DNA from: Dallia pectoralis | Lineage: Eukaryota > Chordata > Actinopteri > Esociformes > Umbridae | NCBI GenBank assembly: GCA_029465975.1 | Contig: CM055738.1 | Location: 6,502,833-6,566,832, forward strand | Length of the DNA: 64,000 nucleotides | Direction of reading: 5' to 3' | Part shown: positions 46,630 to 59,200 of the stretch, piece after piece | Numbering within the stretch: the first letter of the stretch is position 1 | How the letters are laid out: every line of letters begins with the position of its first letter | Made by a program: the position numbers and the translations under genes | Notes under the pieces: model-generated | Told to the model about the DNA's origin: nothing | Databases searched by the model: none | What the model saw: the letters and a program-made list of their open reading frames with translations, nothing else

Positions 46630-46982
46630 TGTCACGGACTTGCAGGGTGAAATGCAGAGAGAGCGAGATGCAGAGCTGGATGATCACGTTTGTGCTATTT
46701 ATTCACTCGAACAGGAAGGAAACGGCGCTATAGAGCGACTAAAGATATACACCGAACAGGGTAAATTTATGACTGAACACTCACCATGGGAACTGAAACG
46801 TAACATACAAATTGAAACAATCCCAAGCACCCGTGAACCTAACCAGGGACCTTAAATAGCCCACTGATTAACAAACTATGCCGGGTGCTTAGCTAAACCC
46901 AAAACAGCTGTGCTTCAAATCAACATTATACACACGAGTGCTCTCCCCTAATTTGCCCTGTGAAAGTCACCCGTATGTGACA
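46630..46982 (-). mobile_element. LTR of a second family with adjacent internal stub
   Basis: 353 bp from TGTCACGG to ATGTGACA. The minus strand has a TATTTAAGG promoter-like site and AATAAA, in LTR order. The next bases (gtactccctcgcc) give a purine-rich tract on the minus strand just before the LTR, so this is a 3' LTR whose interior is lost after about 30 bp. No target duplication was found. Relative of the fragment at 14357. Confidence 0.8.
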
Positions 46983-46994
46983 GTACTCCCTCGC

Positions 46995-47336
46995 CAAGGT
47001 CGGGATCCCAGACTGCAGAACCCCAGTACCCACTAGTATGCAAACAACTATGTTAGGGTGTCTGCAGAACCCCAGTACCCACTAGTATGCAAACAACTAT
47101 GTTAGGGTGTCTGCAGAACCCCAGTACCCACTAGTATGCAAACAACTATGTTAGGGTTCCTGCAGAACCCCAGTACCCACTAGTATGCAAACAACTATGT
47201 TAGGGTAACCCCAGTACCCACTAGTATGCAAACAACTATGTTAGGGTTCCTGTAGAACCCCAGTACCCACTAGTATGCAAACAACTATGTTAGGGTTCCT
47301 GCAGAACCCCAGTACCCACTAGTATGCAAACAACTC
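46995..47336. repeat. 49-bp tandem repeat, about seven copies
   Basis: The period is 49 bp (ctgcag at 47013 and 47062). The unit contains ccccagtacccactagtatg. One copy lacks the ctgcag part. Confidence 0.95.
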
Positions 47337-47600
47337 CAGCTTTGACTCATCTGTCCAAAGCACATTATTCCTGTAGTTTTGATATTTAGCCCGAGTGAAG
47401 GCTGGCAAACATCAGTCATGCCTTGATATTGTTTTATTTTTAATTGGACAAGTTTGTGCTGTCTCTTTCGAACAGTTGACTTGTGCACTTCGATATCGAT
47501 TGTGGCAAGAGAGATTCATTCATCTTCGGTTTTAGCTCCGGGTTCTTGGAGATTTCTCCGAGGATACTTCAGTCAGCTTTTATCTCATACAGTATGTAGC
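47330..47600 (-). mobile_element. Tc1-like transposon fragment
   Basis: ccagctttgactcatctgtc begins a stretch whose complement resembles the transposase segment around the LWTDES motif found in Tc1 elements, followed by decayed sequence. The 49-bp array seems to have grown at its edge. Family assignment rests on a short match. Confidence 0.55.
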
Positions 47601-48029
47601 ATTGTCTGTAGTGTTCTCTGTTTCCAGACGAAGAAGAGTGGAACAATGTACTTTGAATTGCTTGGATTAAAAGTGGTGTTTTTGTGTGTGATTTATTAAC
47701 TTGGGATATCTTTATCAATGAATGTGTTCAAAGTTAGGCTCAAATGTACATGTGCCCAAATATGTAAACAAGTAAACTTTCCAGGGTGTGTTCAAAACGT
47801 TTCAAATGACTGTATGACAGTTAACCAGGGCAAGTATGCACAATATAAAAGTTAATTGATTGTTGTGAATGTTCATTGTTTTTATTCTAGCTGCTTGCAA
47901 ACAAACTTAGTAGCAAGAACAAATAGGGATCAAGAGAAACATGAACTAATCATTTACACAGATTTGAATTGGCTATCTAGTTGGTCTACTGTGATTTATT
48001 CATTTATCAGCTAAGGGCTCATCTGCTGT
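47601..48029. other. No gene seen
   Basis: AT-rich sequence before the 13-bp array. Confidence 0.6.
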
Positions 48030-48852
48030 CCGTTCAACCCGTCCGCTCAACCCGTCCGTTCAACCCGTCCGTTCAACCCGTCCGTTCAACCCGTCCGCTC
48101 AACCCGTCCGCTCAACCCGTCCGCCGTCCGCTCAACCCGTCCGCAACGTTCCCAACCCGTCCGTCAACCCCGTCACCCGTTCAACCCGTCCGCTCAACCC
48201 GTCCGCTCAACCCGTCCGTTCAACCCCGTCCGCTCAACCCGTCCGCTTCAACCCGTCCGCTCAACCCGTCCGCTCAACCTCCGTCCCCGTTCAACCCGTC
48301 CGTTCAACCCGTCAACGCTCAACCCGTCCGCTCAACCCGTCCGCTCAACCCGTCCGCGTCCGCTCAACCCGTCCGCTCAACCTGTCCCTGTCCGCTCAAC
48401 CCGTCCGCTCAACCCCCGTCAACCCGTTCAACCCGTCCGTTCAACCCGTCCGTTCAACCCGTCCGCTCAACCCGTCCGCTCAACCCGTCCGCTCAACCCG
48501 TCCGTTCAACCCGTCCGCTCAACCCGTCCGCTCAACCCGTCCGTTCAACCCGTCCGTTCAACCCGTCCGTTCAACCCGTCCGTCAACCCGTCCGTTCAAC
48601 CCGTCCGCTCAACCCGTCCGTTCAACCCGTCCGTTCAACCCGTCCGTTCAACCCGTCCGTTCAACCCGTCCGTTCAACCCGTCCGTCAACCCGTCCGCTC
48701 AACCCGTCCGCTCAACCCGTCCGCTCAACCCGTCCGCTCAACCCGTCCGTTCAACCCGTCCGCTCAACCCGTCCGCTCAACCCGTCCGCTCAACCCGTCC
48801 GCTCAACCCGTCCGTTCAACCCGTCCGCTCAACCCGTCCGCTCAACCCGGGC
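48030..48852. repeat. 13-bp CpG-bearing minisatellite
   Basis: About 60 monomers of cccgtccgttcaa or cccgtccgctcaa, with a disordered part at 48120-48430. Each monomer carries two CpGs, giving about a hundred CpGs in 0.8 kb. The Pro/Ser/Arg-rich frame of 366 codons is an artefact. Confidence 0.97.
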
Positions 48853-48956
48853 TAATTTGCTCTGCCTTCCTGTATGCCGGCGGTCAATACGGCGCGACCG
48901 TAGAATGAGGTCGCAGATGCGGTGCGTCGGATCCCTGATCCGCTTGGGAGAGCCAA

Positions 48957-50190
48957 TCAGATGTCAGGATCAGAAGCAGGTTTATTGCCAAGTCTGTTTA
49001 CACACACAAGGAATTGGTTCTGACCCACAGCTGCAGCATTTAGGACACACATCTTTCAACGTACATGAACAGTGCAAATAGAGCAAGAAAAAAAACACGC
49101 AACACCAACTGTTTGACAGGAGACCATGCCTAGTAATGTGTCATATATATCCGAGTAGTGCAAAGGAGCAATGTCTAGATGTGAGAGCAGATATCAGAAT
49201 CTACCGGTATATGTAATTGTATATACAGTTGTGCAATTAGAGCAACGTCCAGTTATAGTACAGGAAGTCCACCAATGTCTGTCGTGTCAGAGCTGATAGT
49301 GCCCAGGGTGCATAATAATGGAGGGGGGGGGGGGCTAAGGGCAGACTAGTGCAAGAGGCATGTTCCTTAGAGTCACTGCAGTGAGGAAGAAGCTGTTCCC
49401 GATCCGTCTGCTCAAGGGGTGAGTTCTGTTACCCAGATGGGAGGAGTCCGCCTCAATCTTTGCTGCCCATCTCGGTGACCTGGCTTTGAACAGATCCTTA
49501 AGAGACGGCAGCTTCCATTTTATTGTCCACTCTGCAGAGCGGATGATGCGTGCAAGTCTGTCTTTGTCCTTGACAGTGGCAGTTTGTACTTTTTGAGCTG
49601 CCACAGGCAGTACAGTCCTTGTTGTGCTTTCTTAGTGAGAGATGTGATGTTTGGGTCCCACTTGAGGTCCTGGGCGATGGTGTTGGCCAGGAAGCAAAAG
49701 GAGGAGCCCCCCAGGGCAATGGGAAAAAGGTAATTTCCCCTGTCTGTAGGGCATTGAGCTCCAAGTTGTTGAGATTGCACCAGGACGCCAGGTGGGAAAT
49801 CACCCCCCCGGTGGTGTCATCTGCGAACTTCAGGAGTTTGACAGAGTGTTGACTGGAGGTGCAGTTGTTGGTGTACAGGGAGAAAAGAAGAGGGGACAGG
49901 ACACAACCTTGAGGGGCGCCAGTCCTGATGGTCAGAGGGTCCGACAGGTGTTTCCCCAACCTCACCACCTGCCTCCTGTTGGAGAGAAAGTCTGTGATCC
50001 ATTTACATGTTGACACTGGCACTCCCATGGTGGAGAGCTTATCCTGAAGATGGGCTGGAATTATGGAGTTGAAAGCAGAGCTGAAGTCCACAAACAGGAT
50101 TCTGGCGCAAGTTTCCGGGGAGTCAAGATGCCGGAGAACGATGTGGTGTCGTCCTCAGACCTGTTGGCTCTGTAGGCAAACTGCCGTATA
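48957..50190 (-). mobile_element. 5'-truncated LINE (L2/CR1-like) with broken reverse transcriptase
   Basis: On the minus strand: FAYRANRS-like start near 50185, DFSSAFNSIIP, GAPQGCVLSPLLFSLYTNN and the catalytic LKFADDTT (near 49825), in the order of a LINE reverse transcriptase. After the NNLELNALQTGEI block the frame shifts, then ITSLTKKAQQGLYCLWQLKKY and NSFFLTAV lead to the end. Downstream non-coding sequence ends near 48957. The clade name is tentative. Confidence 0.85.
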
Positions 50191-50949
50191 TCATATATCA
50201 CATGATAAGTGTCAGACAGGTTCCTCTAGGGTTCAGGAATTATCCTCAGAATCCGATACAGAGCAACATGTTTTTAGCGTAGCCAATATGGCAAACCCAT
50301 TTGTTAACCTTTACCCTTTTTGATTTTCCCTCGATTATGAAAGGAAAATCCGTTCCTTTAGGGGCACGTGCACGTTTTGGTCAGCTATGTACCAGCCATT
50401 ATGAGAATACATTGATCCGTTTTGATAATAACTTATTGATTATACGTTTATTCACAAATGCTTACAGGGGTTTCCTGAATGTGAACACATATGAATTAAA
50501 ACTATAAACACACTTTAAATCTCGCACAGTTTTGACCAATCACGGGACTTCTCGCAGAATATTTAACATCATACAAAAAACCGGGCATGTAAGTTAAACG
50601 TTGCCTGCAAAAAGTAACAAAACGCCACCAAATACGAGACTACTGACAACCTATTGCACATTGGGGAGGGGACTGCAAATACATTATAAAAAGATATTGA
50701 TGACTCTACGACGGCAAATTTCTTGACTCTTCCACCATATGTTGTCCTCATGCAATGAACACTATCAAATTGTAATTGATCCTACATCAAAATATTACAT
50801 AAGGACATTTACAGAAATCACTGTGGTGTGCTTCTGAACCTCGCAGTATTTACTGTTAAGAAATTGGCTGGCAGTGATTTGCTAGCAGGGATATTGATGA
50901 TTATAGAAGTTATGGTAATATACAAGTAAATGCCTGGTGGAACCAAAAT
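50191..50949. other. No gene seen
   Basis: AT-rich DNA between two LINE fragments. Confidence 0.6.
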
Positions 50950-51780
50950 AGTCTAAAAATTAAATCAAAATAAAACTGAGATTATTGTGTTTGGCAACAA
51001 AAATAGAATGACTAATATTAGGAAATAACTGGATTCTCGAGCCCTAAAAACCAGGGACCAAGTGCGTAATCTAAGTGTAATGATAGACTCAGATCTCACG
51101 TTCACCAGTAATATCAAAACGGTTACCAAAACAGCATTCTGTCATCTTAAAAATATAGCCAGAATCAAGGACCTGGTGTCGAAAAATGACCAAGAGAGGC
51201 TTATCCAAGCATTTATCTCCAGTAGGGTTGACAACTGTAATGGGCTCTTAACTGGACTTCCCAAAAAGGCTGTAAAACAGCTGCAGCTCATTCAGAATGC
51301 TGCTGCTAGAATGTGAACAAAAACTAAGAGAACTTTCATCTTTGTAGTCTTTGCACTGGCTTCCAGTCAGTTACAGAATAGATTTTGAAGAATAAAATTT
51401 TGCTTGTAGTTCATAAATCTCTGAACGGTCTGGGCCCTGAATACATTTCTGATATGATTGAAGATTATAAATCAAGCAGGGCTCTTAGATCATTGAACTC
51501 AGGACAGCTAGAACCCAGAGTCAAAACTAAACATGGTAATAAATTACCAGAAGATCTAAGACGTGCCCCAAATGTATACATTTTGAAGCCATGCTTAAAA
51601 CATTTCTCTTTTTACAAGAATATGACTGAGTACTTAAACTTTACCACACTGTTAAGTCTATTTTAATTTTTATTCTTTTTTTTCTCATTCTATTTTTATT
51701 TTCTAGTCCTCGTTGAATTGCCCATTTGATGTTTTTATTTGTTTTTATTCTGATGCGTGGCATACATGAACACCTGTAAA
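50950..51780 (+). mobile_element. LINE fragment, C-terminal end of a reverse transcriptase ORF
   Basis: The plus strand reads KTEIIVFGNKN, then NLSVMIDSDLTFTSNIKTV, HLKNIARIKDLVSK, NCNGLLTGLPKKAVKQLQL and, after a frameshift, LLVVHKSLNGLGPEYISDM and LPEDLRRAP. This is the region after the RT catalytic centre in a fish LINE. Stops and frameshifts break it. It differs from and runs opposite to the copy at 48957-50190. Confidence 0.85.
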
Positions 51781-52440
51781 CATAAAAGACATGAAGTTCC
51801 AGAGGCCATGTTCTAGAGACGTTTTGAATAGAGTTTTTAAAGACCTGGATGTTCTAAAGACTTCTCGGCCAGGTTCTCAAGACCTGAAAAGGTTCCAAAT
51901 ACTTTTTGAATAAAGACGTTTTGAAGTTCTAAAGACCTCTCCGCCAGGTTCTAAAGACCTCAAAAGTTCGTCAAGAAATTCTATAGACTTCTCGGCCAGG
52001 TTCTAAAGACCTCCAAAGGTTCTAAAGACTTTTTTAACAAAATGTACACAGTTAATACTGACATGAAAGGTTTTAAATGAACAGGATGCCAGTAAACATG
52101 TTGTTATGAATATAAGATGCATGTATTTTATTATTTTATTATCATTTTCCTCAGTAAAGCACATTGCATTGCTAATAAATCAACTTGCTTGTTTGCAGTG
52201 TAGCTTACAAAGTACAGTATCAACCGTTTTTCAAGTTTCAGTGTCAGTCTGCTCAATTTGGTGTTATTTGCTTTATCATTAAACACGCATTGGTGAGGTA
52301 ATTAGTTTTTATGCCTATGAAGTTTTTATGCACACTGAAATTGGTTTGTGTTTAGGGATACGTTTATGGGAAAGCTCTATACAAGCAGTTTATTCCACGC
52401 CGATCCCCATGTTTTAATGGAGTCTGTTAAAGTTTATGGC
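51781..52440. other. No gene seen; diverged short repeats
   Basis: Around 51800-52030, the phrase ggttctaaagacct recurs in a diverged repeat. The rest is AT-rich. Confidence 0.55.
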
Positions 52441-52600
52441 TGTCGGGTGGTTCGGGGTGGTCCAGTGGTCCTGACCCCTGGTTACAGACGCACACATACA
52501 GCTGCCGTGTGGGTTCAATTCCCACAAGCGCCCTTAGCAGTGCACTTATCTTCATCATGTTCACTATCACCCAATAAAGCACAAAAATGGCCATAGAAAA
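52441..52600 (+). mobile_element. tRNA-derived SINE
   Basis: An A-box-like ggtggtccagtggtcctgac is followed by a B box GGTTCAATTCC at 52512-52522, then a short body ending in cacaaaaatgg. A real tRNA gene is excluded because the cloverleaf cannot be closed over this spacing. Confidence 0.65.
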
Positions 52601-53198
52601 AGTAATTAACTATTTTTTACTAATTGCACTCGTTTGAATCTAAATTAATGAATCTAATCTAATTGGTGACTTCAAAACAGTTCCAGAGAAAAACTAAGAC
52701 TTTGTAGCTGCATGTTTAATGTTGTGCAGTTCAGTAGATAAACAGGATCACTGCAGACAAGCAGATGGTCGTTAGACAAGAAGACACAGTATATACGCCC
52801 GTGTAGCGGAACGCGTTGGAGATAAGATGTTTTTCCAGTCTCTCCACGCTCCTCTTGTCTTCCACTGGGATTGGGTTTACCTTACTACACTCCTCACTGG
52901 CCAATTTCAACTGGAGAGCAAGAGCTCTGTTCCCTTAATAAGTAATGGCGATTGCTCAGAACAGACCATAGCTGCACAGATGAGCCGGCTGCGATGTCCT
53001 TAGCTGGAGATGCACTCAGCAGGGCTGACCAACAATGTTGTTAAGCAAATTGGTTGTGTATTCCTTGCATTGAGCGAGTGCGTAATCAAAGGATGCAGAG
53101 ATGAGAGGCGGATGGCAGTCAAAACATACAGGGTTGATGGAAAACTCACGTAATGGCGGATATGTGTTTTATTGAGGTTTTTTTTGTCTTTTAAACAG
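52601..53198. other. No gene seen; ends in the calcrl splice acceptor
   Basis: Presumed intron upstream of the first coding calcrl exon, ending in a T-rich tract and AG at 53197-53198. Confidence 0.6.
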
Positions 53199-53298
53199 AT
53201 CATTAGCAGACTGGTTGTCTGACATGCCGAAAAAGAAGATGTATGGCTTTGGGTGTTGTTGGAAAGTCCTCTGTCTCCTGCTGTGGATATCAACTGGG
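53199..53298 (+). CDS. calcrl: calcrl first coding exon: 5' UTR end and signal peptide
   Basis: A pyrimidine tract and acceptor AG at 53197-53198 precede 25 non-coding bases, then ATG at 53224. The 25 codons give a basic start (MPKKK) and a hydrophobic core (VLCLLLWIS), a typical signal peptide, before a donor at 53299. A second in-frame ATG at 53239 would shorten the basic start only. The acceptor implies at least one upstream non-coding exon, which I could not place. Confidence 0.85.
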
Positions 53299-56200
53299 GT
53301 AAGAGTTTTCCTCCATTAGTCTTTTTCCTCTCAATTGATTTATGTTGTCTGTCTTCTAGGTTCATTTAAGTGCAGCAAAATGCTTTTTTAAAGCATGCCA
53401 CCACAGTGGTGGGTTTGAACACTGTAATATACAGTATATATCTTTAAATAAGATATATATAGACTCTACTGGTAGTATATATAACTTTAAAAGTGGTGTA
53501 CTCTACTAGTAATAAATACCATGTAATAAATGCCACACCATGTAATAAATGCCACACCATATCATAAATGCCACACCATGTAATAAATGCCACACCATGT
53601 CATAAATGCCACAGCATGTAATAAATGCCACAGCATGTAATAAATGCCACACCATGTAATAAATGCCACACCATGTAATAAATGCCACACCATGTAATAA
53701 ATGCCACACCATGTAATAAATGCCACACCATGTAATAAATGCCACACCATGTAATAAATGCCACACCATGTAATAAATGCCACACCATGTAATAAATGCC
53801 ACACCATGTAATAAATGCCGCACCATGTCATAAATACCACAACAGTTCGTATTTTTGTCAGTCTATATTTAATAGTCTATTGCTCATTTACCAATTTAGC
53901 CTTATGGGGAATTGATTTATTGTTTGACAAGACAAAAAACAGCACAATTGATACAGAGCGGGGTGTACCTGTTTTTTCCTGGCACTGGTGGTGAACTAAT
54001 GACCCGACTGTATGGAAGAAGTTTATTTTAGTTTAATTGTTTGTTTAACTGCCGCGGAGATCACAAGAATTTGAGGGGAGCCGTTCCACTACATCACAGT
54101 CACTTCCTGTTTCCTAAACGAGGACATTTTAATGGAGCATGTGGTTAGAATGAAAACATAGAGCACAAGGACAAAGCCTGATTACGTTGTCCTGTGTCGT
54201 TCAGCATTTGTCTACTGTGAGATTTGTTCAAATCCTAATTGATAGACAACAACACTATAATCCTTCTGGCTGTATGATACTCAGTTGTCCCAGCTGTTAC
54301 TGTTATTTACAGAGTAAATAGGGCAACTTAATATAATGTGCTTCAGATGACAGCTATCAGATATTAATATGGTTGTTGTTTGTTGTGGCCAAGAAAAATA
54401 TTGCAATCATACATCTAAAGTCATGTTTATTCATTTGATTTAAGATCCGCGTTGCAATGCTTTGTTACATATGTGTATGTATTTATTATTGTCTGTTATG
54501 CTTGCAGTCCTTTGTTACAGCCAGCCCAGAGGAAAACGACACCCGGGAGATTGCAGTTGAGTTAAACGTCTTTAATGAAATAGGAGTCACCAGGAACAAG
54601 ATTGTGACTGCCCAGTTTGAGTGCTACCAGAAGATCATGAAAGATAAGATCGTCCAGAAAATAGGTGAACCAACAATCAATGCATCCTGTGTTTACCACT
54701 GTCATTAGCATATCTGGAATAGAATCAGGGTGAGGGAAAGTCACTTTATCTTATCGCTTCAATCTTCTCCATACTCACCAGAAATCCTACTGTAAGTGAC
54801 CTCATTTGAAAACAAAAACATTTAGTTCAGTACAAACAGATCCGTGACATTAAATCCAAGCGATTTTAATGCTGCTCATGTGTGCCGATCCCGCTCGTAT
54901 TTTGCAGTCAGCTAAAATTAGCCAACGGCTAGGTAAGGAGACAAGCCGGGCTTAAATGTGCTTGTCTGTGGAGATAAAAGAATGGCTAGGGGACAGAAAA
55001 GAATGCCAATATATCAGTGCTGCAGTTTTTCGGTGTCATTTACCAAGAGCTGTAAGCTTCTCATTTGGTTGCTAATTCGCTAGTGTTGTGTCTGATTAGC
55101 TTTGCAGTCACAGTGGCAATCAGCTATGGGGATATTCGCTTGGCGTAGTGGCTAATTAGCAATGCTATCACACAATCAGCGATGAATTTCTGAGAAGTAT
55201 CAAAACCTAGCTTTTTACCAAACTTGGTGAAGGGCACTTACCCCATTTTTGCTCTTTCAAAAATATCTAGAATGATTTGAACTTGTGTTAAAACGGTGTT
55301 ACAGACATAATATATGTACAGTATGTGTTTGTGTGGGTAGCGCTCATGTCCTTCGGTAAAAGGCCAAATCATTGTATATCTTTTCTCCACTTTCCACTTG
55401 AGACATTTTCGCCAGAAGCCGGGGGATCAGGAATTTTAAGCTTTAAAAACGCAACCCATCCTGTTTCAACGCTCATCGGCTACAAGAACGAGCAGCCCTG
55501 GCCGATGTTTTTCTTCTAGTGCCCTCTGATTGAATTATATTTCCCTCTGGTCGAATGTTTTGCTTGATTGATGGTAGTCAACAGATTCAACACAATCAGG
55601 AAGCAGTACTTATTTTTATTTTCTATTCAACTGATTACGGATGTAGGATCACGGTAACGTCTCACAGAAACCACCCAGAGGCATAATAAACAGTCGTTCC
55701 GTGTGTATTTCACACAACCATCTGATCTGAAGACAATCTTTTACCATGATATTAGCTGTAGCCACAGAATGTATCAGAATGCGTCTATTAACGTCTGTTT
55801 GGGATGCATGCGATATATATCCATCACATTCCACCTTCATACCGTCGCGACCTCTGACCTCGTCTTTTACCGCTCCTGCTTCACGTGAACAGGTTTCTTC
55901 TCTGACGGTCTCTATGCTGCAGGGCCCGTGTGTAACCGGACCTGGGATGGTTGGCTGTGCTGGGACGATACAGAAGCCGGCTTCACTACGGAGCAACACT
56001 GTCCAGACTACTTCCAGGACTTCGACCCGTCAGGTGAGATCCCAGCACCCCCCGTAATGTGTGCTCTAGATCCAGGGGCCTCAGGTGCACAGGTTCTCTG
56101 TTTATTTCAACCTTATCCTCCCATCGGCTCACTGAAGACGATTTATTCAAGGTGTTTCTGATGTGTCATGTTCTGTTCAGATTAAATTTTCCGGTCCAGT

Positions 56201-59200
56201 ACGAATTTCTCCAAACAAGCAGATATGTAGCGATGTGATGCCACTGCATCTGGCGCCCGTATTCGGTTTGTTTTCTGAGGAAGCTCCTCAGATCATCATC
56301 ATCGCACATTTCGAATCCTTTTATTTGTCTACGTGTTTCATTTAATGTCATCTGATTCCAGTTCCAAGACTTTGTTTGACCTCGTTTGCTTACATTTCGA
56401 ACCCTTGTGTAGACTGTGTTCAAGCTGACGTTCTGATGTAATGTTCCTCAGAAATGGTTACCAAAATCTGCAGTGACAAAGGCCACTGGTTTCTGCATCC
56501 CGAGAGCAACCGGACGTGGACCAACTACACACGATGCAACGAGCACACGAAGGAAGGCAGAATGGTGATGTATTCTGAAAATAATTCCTCTATTCTCTAT
56601 TAAATCTGTACAACAAAACGAATCGAACAAAGGGACCTGAAATTCTATAAAACGAACGCTCTACTCTTAGTCATTCAACACGAGTGCTTGCAGCGTTCGA
56701 GGAATATCGTTTTCGTCCCATCTTTGCTGAAACCTCCGGATTTCTAGTTAATGCGTACACAATTTGGAAATGGTTTAACTAAGGCCAGGGGCTATCCACA
56801 GTTTGCCTATATAATGTATCTGGGGGGAGTTTGTATGGATCCTTCCGCATATTGCCACGATGTAGGGATACAGGGCTGTTAACTAACCGTAGGGAATTCC
56901 AGGACGACATACGGCTTACTGTGTCTTGTTCTTTTAGACCGCCATGAATCTCTTCTACTTGGCCCTGATTGGCCACGGGCTGTCGCTGAGCTCGCTGTTA
57001 GTTTCTCTGGGTATATTTTGCCATTTCAAGTGAGTATAAACACGCCAGTCGACATAACTCGTGTAATATTCCATGGTTGCATTCCGTTTATATCTGCCGA
57101 CAGTTGAAATGAATGTTCTCCCGCTCATTGGCACGTTGTCTGCTCCTTTTCCCCTTCCTGTGTGTGTAGGAGTTTAAGTTGCCAAAGGATCACACTCCAC
57201 AAAAACCTCTTCTTCTCCTTCGTTCTCAACTCCGTCATAACCATCATTTGGCTGACGGCGGTCGCCAACAACCAGGAGCTGGTTCAGAGAAACCCTGTAA
57301 GCGAATATCATTAAATCTGCCGTTGCTGGGTCGGATAACGCATCGTCAGCCCGGGAAACGGTGTCCGGTGTGTTTCGTCCCTTAGTTCTGTCCCGTGTCT
57401 CGTTTCTAGACAAGCTGCAAAGTGTCCCAGTTCATCAACCTGTATCTGTTCAGCTGCAACTATTTCTGGATGCTGTGCGAAGGGATATACCTGCACACCC
57501 TCATCGTTGTCGCTGTGTTCGCGGAGAAGCAGCACTTGATGTGGTACTATCTCCTTGGCTGGGGTACGTTTTCTAGGGGCGCCACAAAGTCTTTCCACTC
57601 TTCCAATTTATCCCCTCTCCTCGGCAGCTGTTGATTGGCCGCTGGAAGTAAATGACAACGATGTATCGTTCGAGTTACCCCATGAAGTTACCCGGTGGGG
57701 AAGTTTGGACTGTGTTTCAAATTGCAGTTTGTCACTAAAAACTACATGTGTGTTGTCGTCCAGGGTTTCCTCTAATTCCAGCTTCTATACACGCAGTTGC
57801 CCGGAGTTACTACTATAATGACAAGTGAGCTCATATTTTTTGTCCTTATTTCAAATGTTTCTGTGTTTAGTTCTCATTACACCCAACGTGAATCCTTCGA
57901 ATGTGTTCCTCCCTGTTCGTATCAGGCACACGTTTAAGGCTGTCATTAATATTTTATTGCAAAACCCATTCTACATCTGTAAGCAAGAAGCCATGTGTCA
58001 CAACTGGAAAATAATGTGTCCGCTATTGAATAACTAATTTCTCGGACCTCTACAGTTGTTGGATAAGCTCCAACACTTCCCTCCTGTATATTGTCCACGG
58101 GCCAATCTGCGCTGTCCTCCTGGTGAGTCCAAAATGTCTACAGTTACCTGCTAATATAAGATCTTGCCATATTGCAAACCTAAATGGAAAGCTGATGAGC
58201 TATTATATAGGGTTTTATGTGTGCTTTAACTCGAACTAATAGGTCAGTGAAATTAAATGTTTAGAGATTTGAGTCTCTAGCATGCAGCCGACGGATAAGA
58301 TCAGACAGATATCCACACATTTTTTATACTAAGGGAAGACAAATTCAGATAAGACATTTTCCCGTCATTCGGAGGAAATCTTCTTTGGGCATTTTAGTAA
58401 TTACCTGAAAGTACCGAGATGGTCAAACTTCACAGGAAACAGGCCAATTTAGCATAATTATGTCTGTTGTCTTCTGGAATAATCCCGAAGGTCGTCTTGA
58501 TCAGTTGAGATTTTTCTCGATTGCTAAAATACTTTGAATGGTATTTGGTTAACTGTGGCATCAACAAATAGTCATATTTACATATTGCAATAGGTAGGTT
58601 ACATTGCTATGCCGCAGTGTATTTCAGTATCTCTGACTCTGTATCATATACGGTGCAGTGTAAATGTGTAAAAAAGATGTTTGTGCAATGACATGTCTGC
58701 TTGGTTAATTTCATTTGTATACCGTACAGAATCATTTAATTTGGACAGAATGAAAATAGTTCAATGAAGCATTTAGTTTTTGGGATATTTTATATTCTCT
58801 ATTGGTAATTTTTGGTAATAAAATTTTCTTTGAGAACTAAAGATTCAGCCCATGCTTGGATAATGTTCTACTTTACATTTATGTTACATACTGTAGTTAT
58901 AGTAAACGTTAATAAACAAAGAGGTGGCTGTTACAGATAACATAGAACATTTCTCATAGATGAAATCATATAAAGCGTATCTCACATTTGTCTGAGTGGT
59001 TATAGAAGAGGCTTACAGTAAACATCCTCTAAAGGCTGTATTTTGCTCTCTCACCCTCTACTTCCTCTCCCTCTCCCCCTCCCTCCCCCTCTCTCCATCT
59101 CCCTGTCTCTCTCTCCCCCTCTCTCTCTCCCCCTCTCCCTCCCCCTCTCCCTCCCTCCCCCTCTCTCTCCCCCCTCTCCCTCCCCCTCTCCCTCCCTCCC

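Noticed and set aside
47981..49081. 366-codon Pro/Ser/Arg-rich ORF
   Set aside because: It arises from the 13-bp array. The downstream part lies in LINE 3' sequence.
49498..50091. 197-codon minus-strand ORF as a host gene
   Set aside because: Its FADD and GAPQGCVLSPLLF motifs identify LINE reverse transcriptase, and it is frameshifted and 5'-truncated.
52441..52600. A functional tRNA gene
   Set aside because: A and B boxes are present but the arms cannot pair as a tRNA. The tail fits a SINE.
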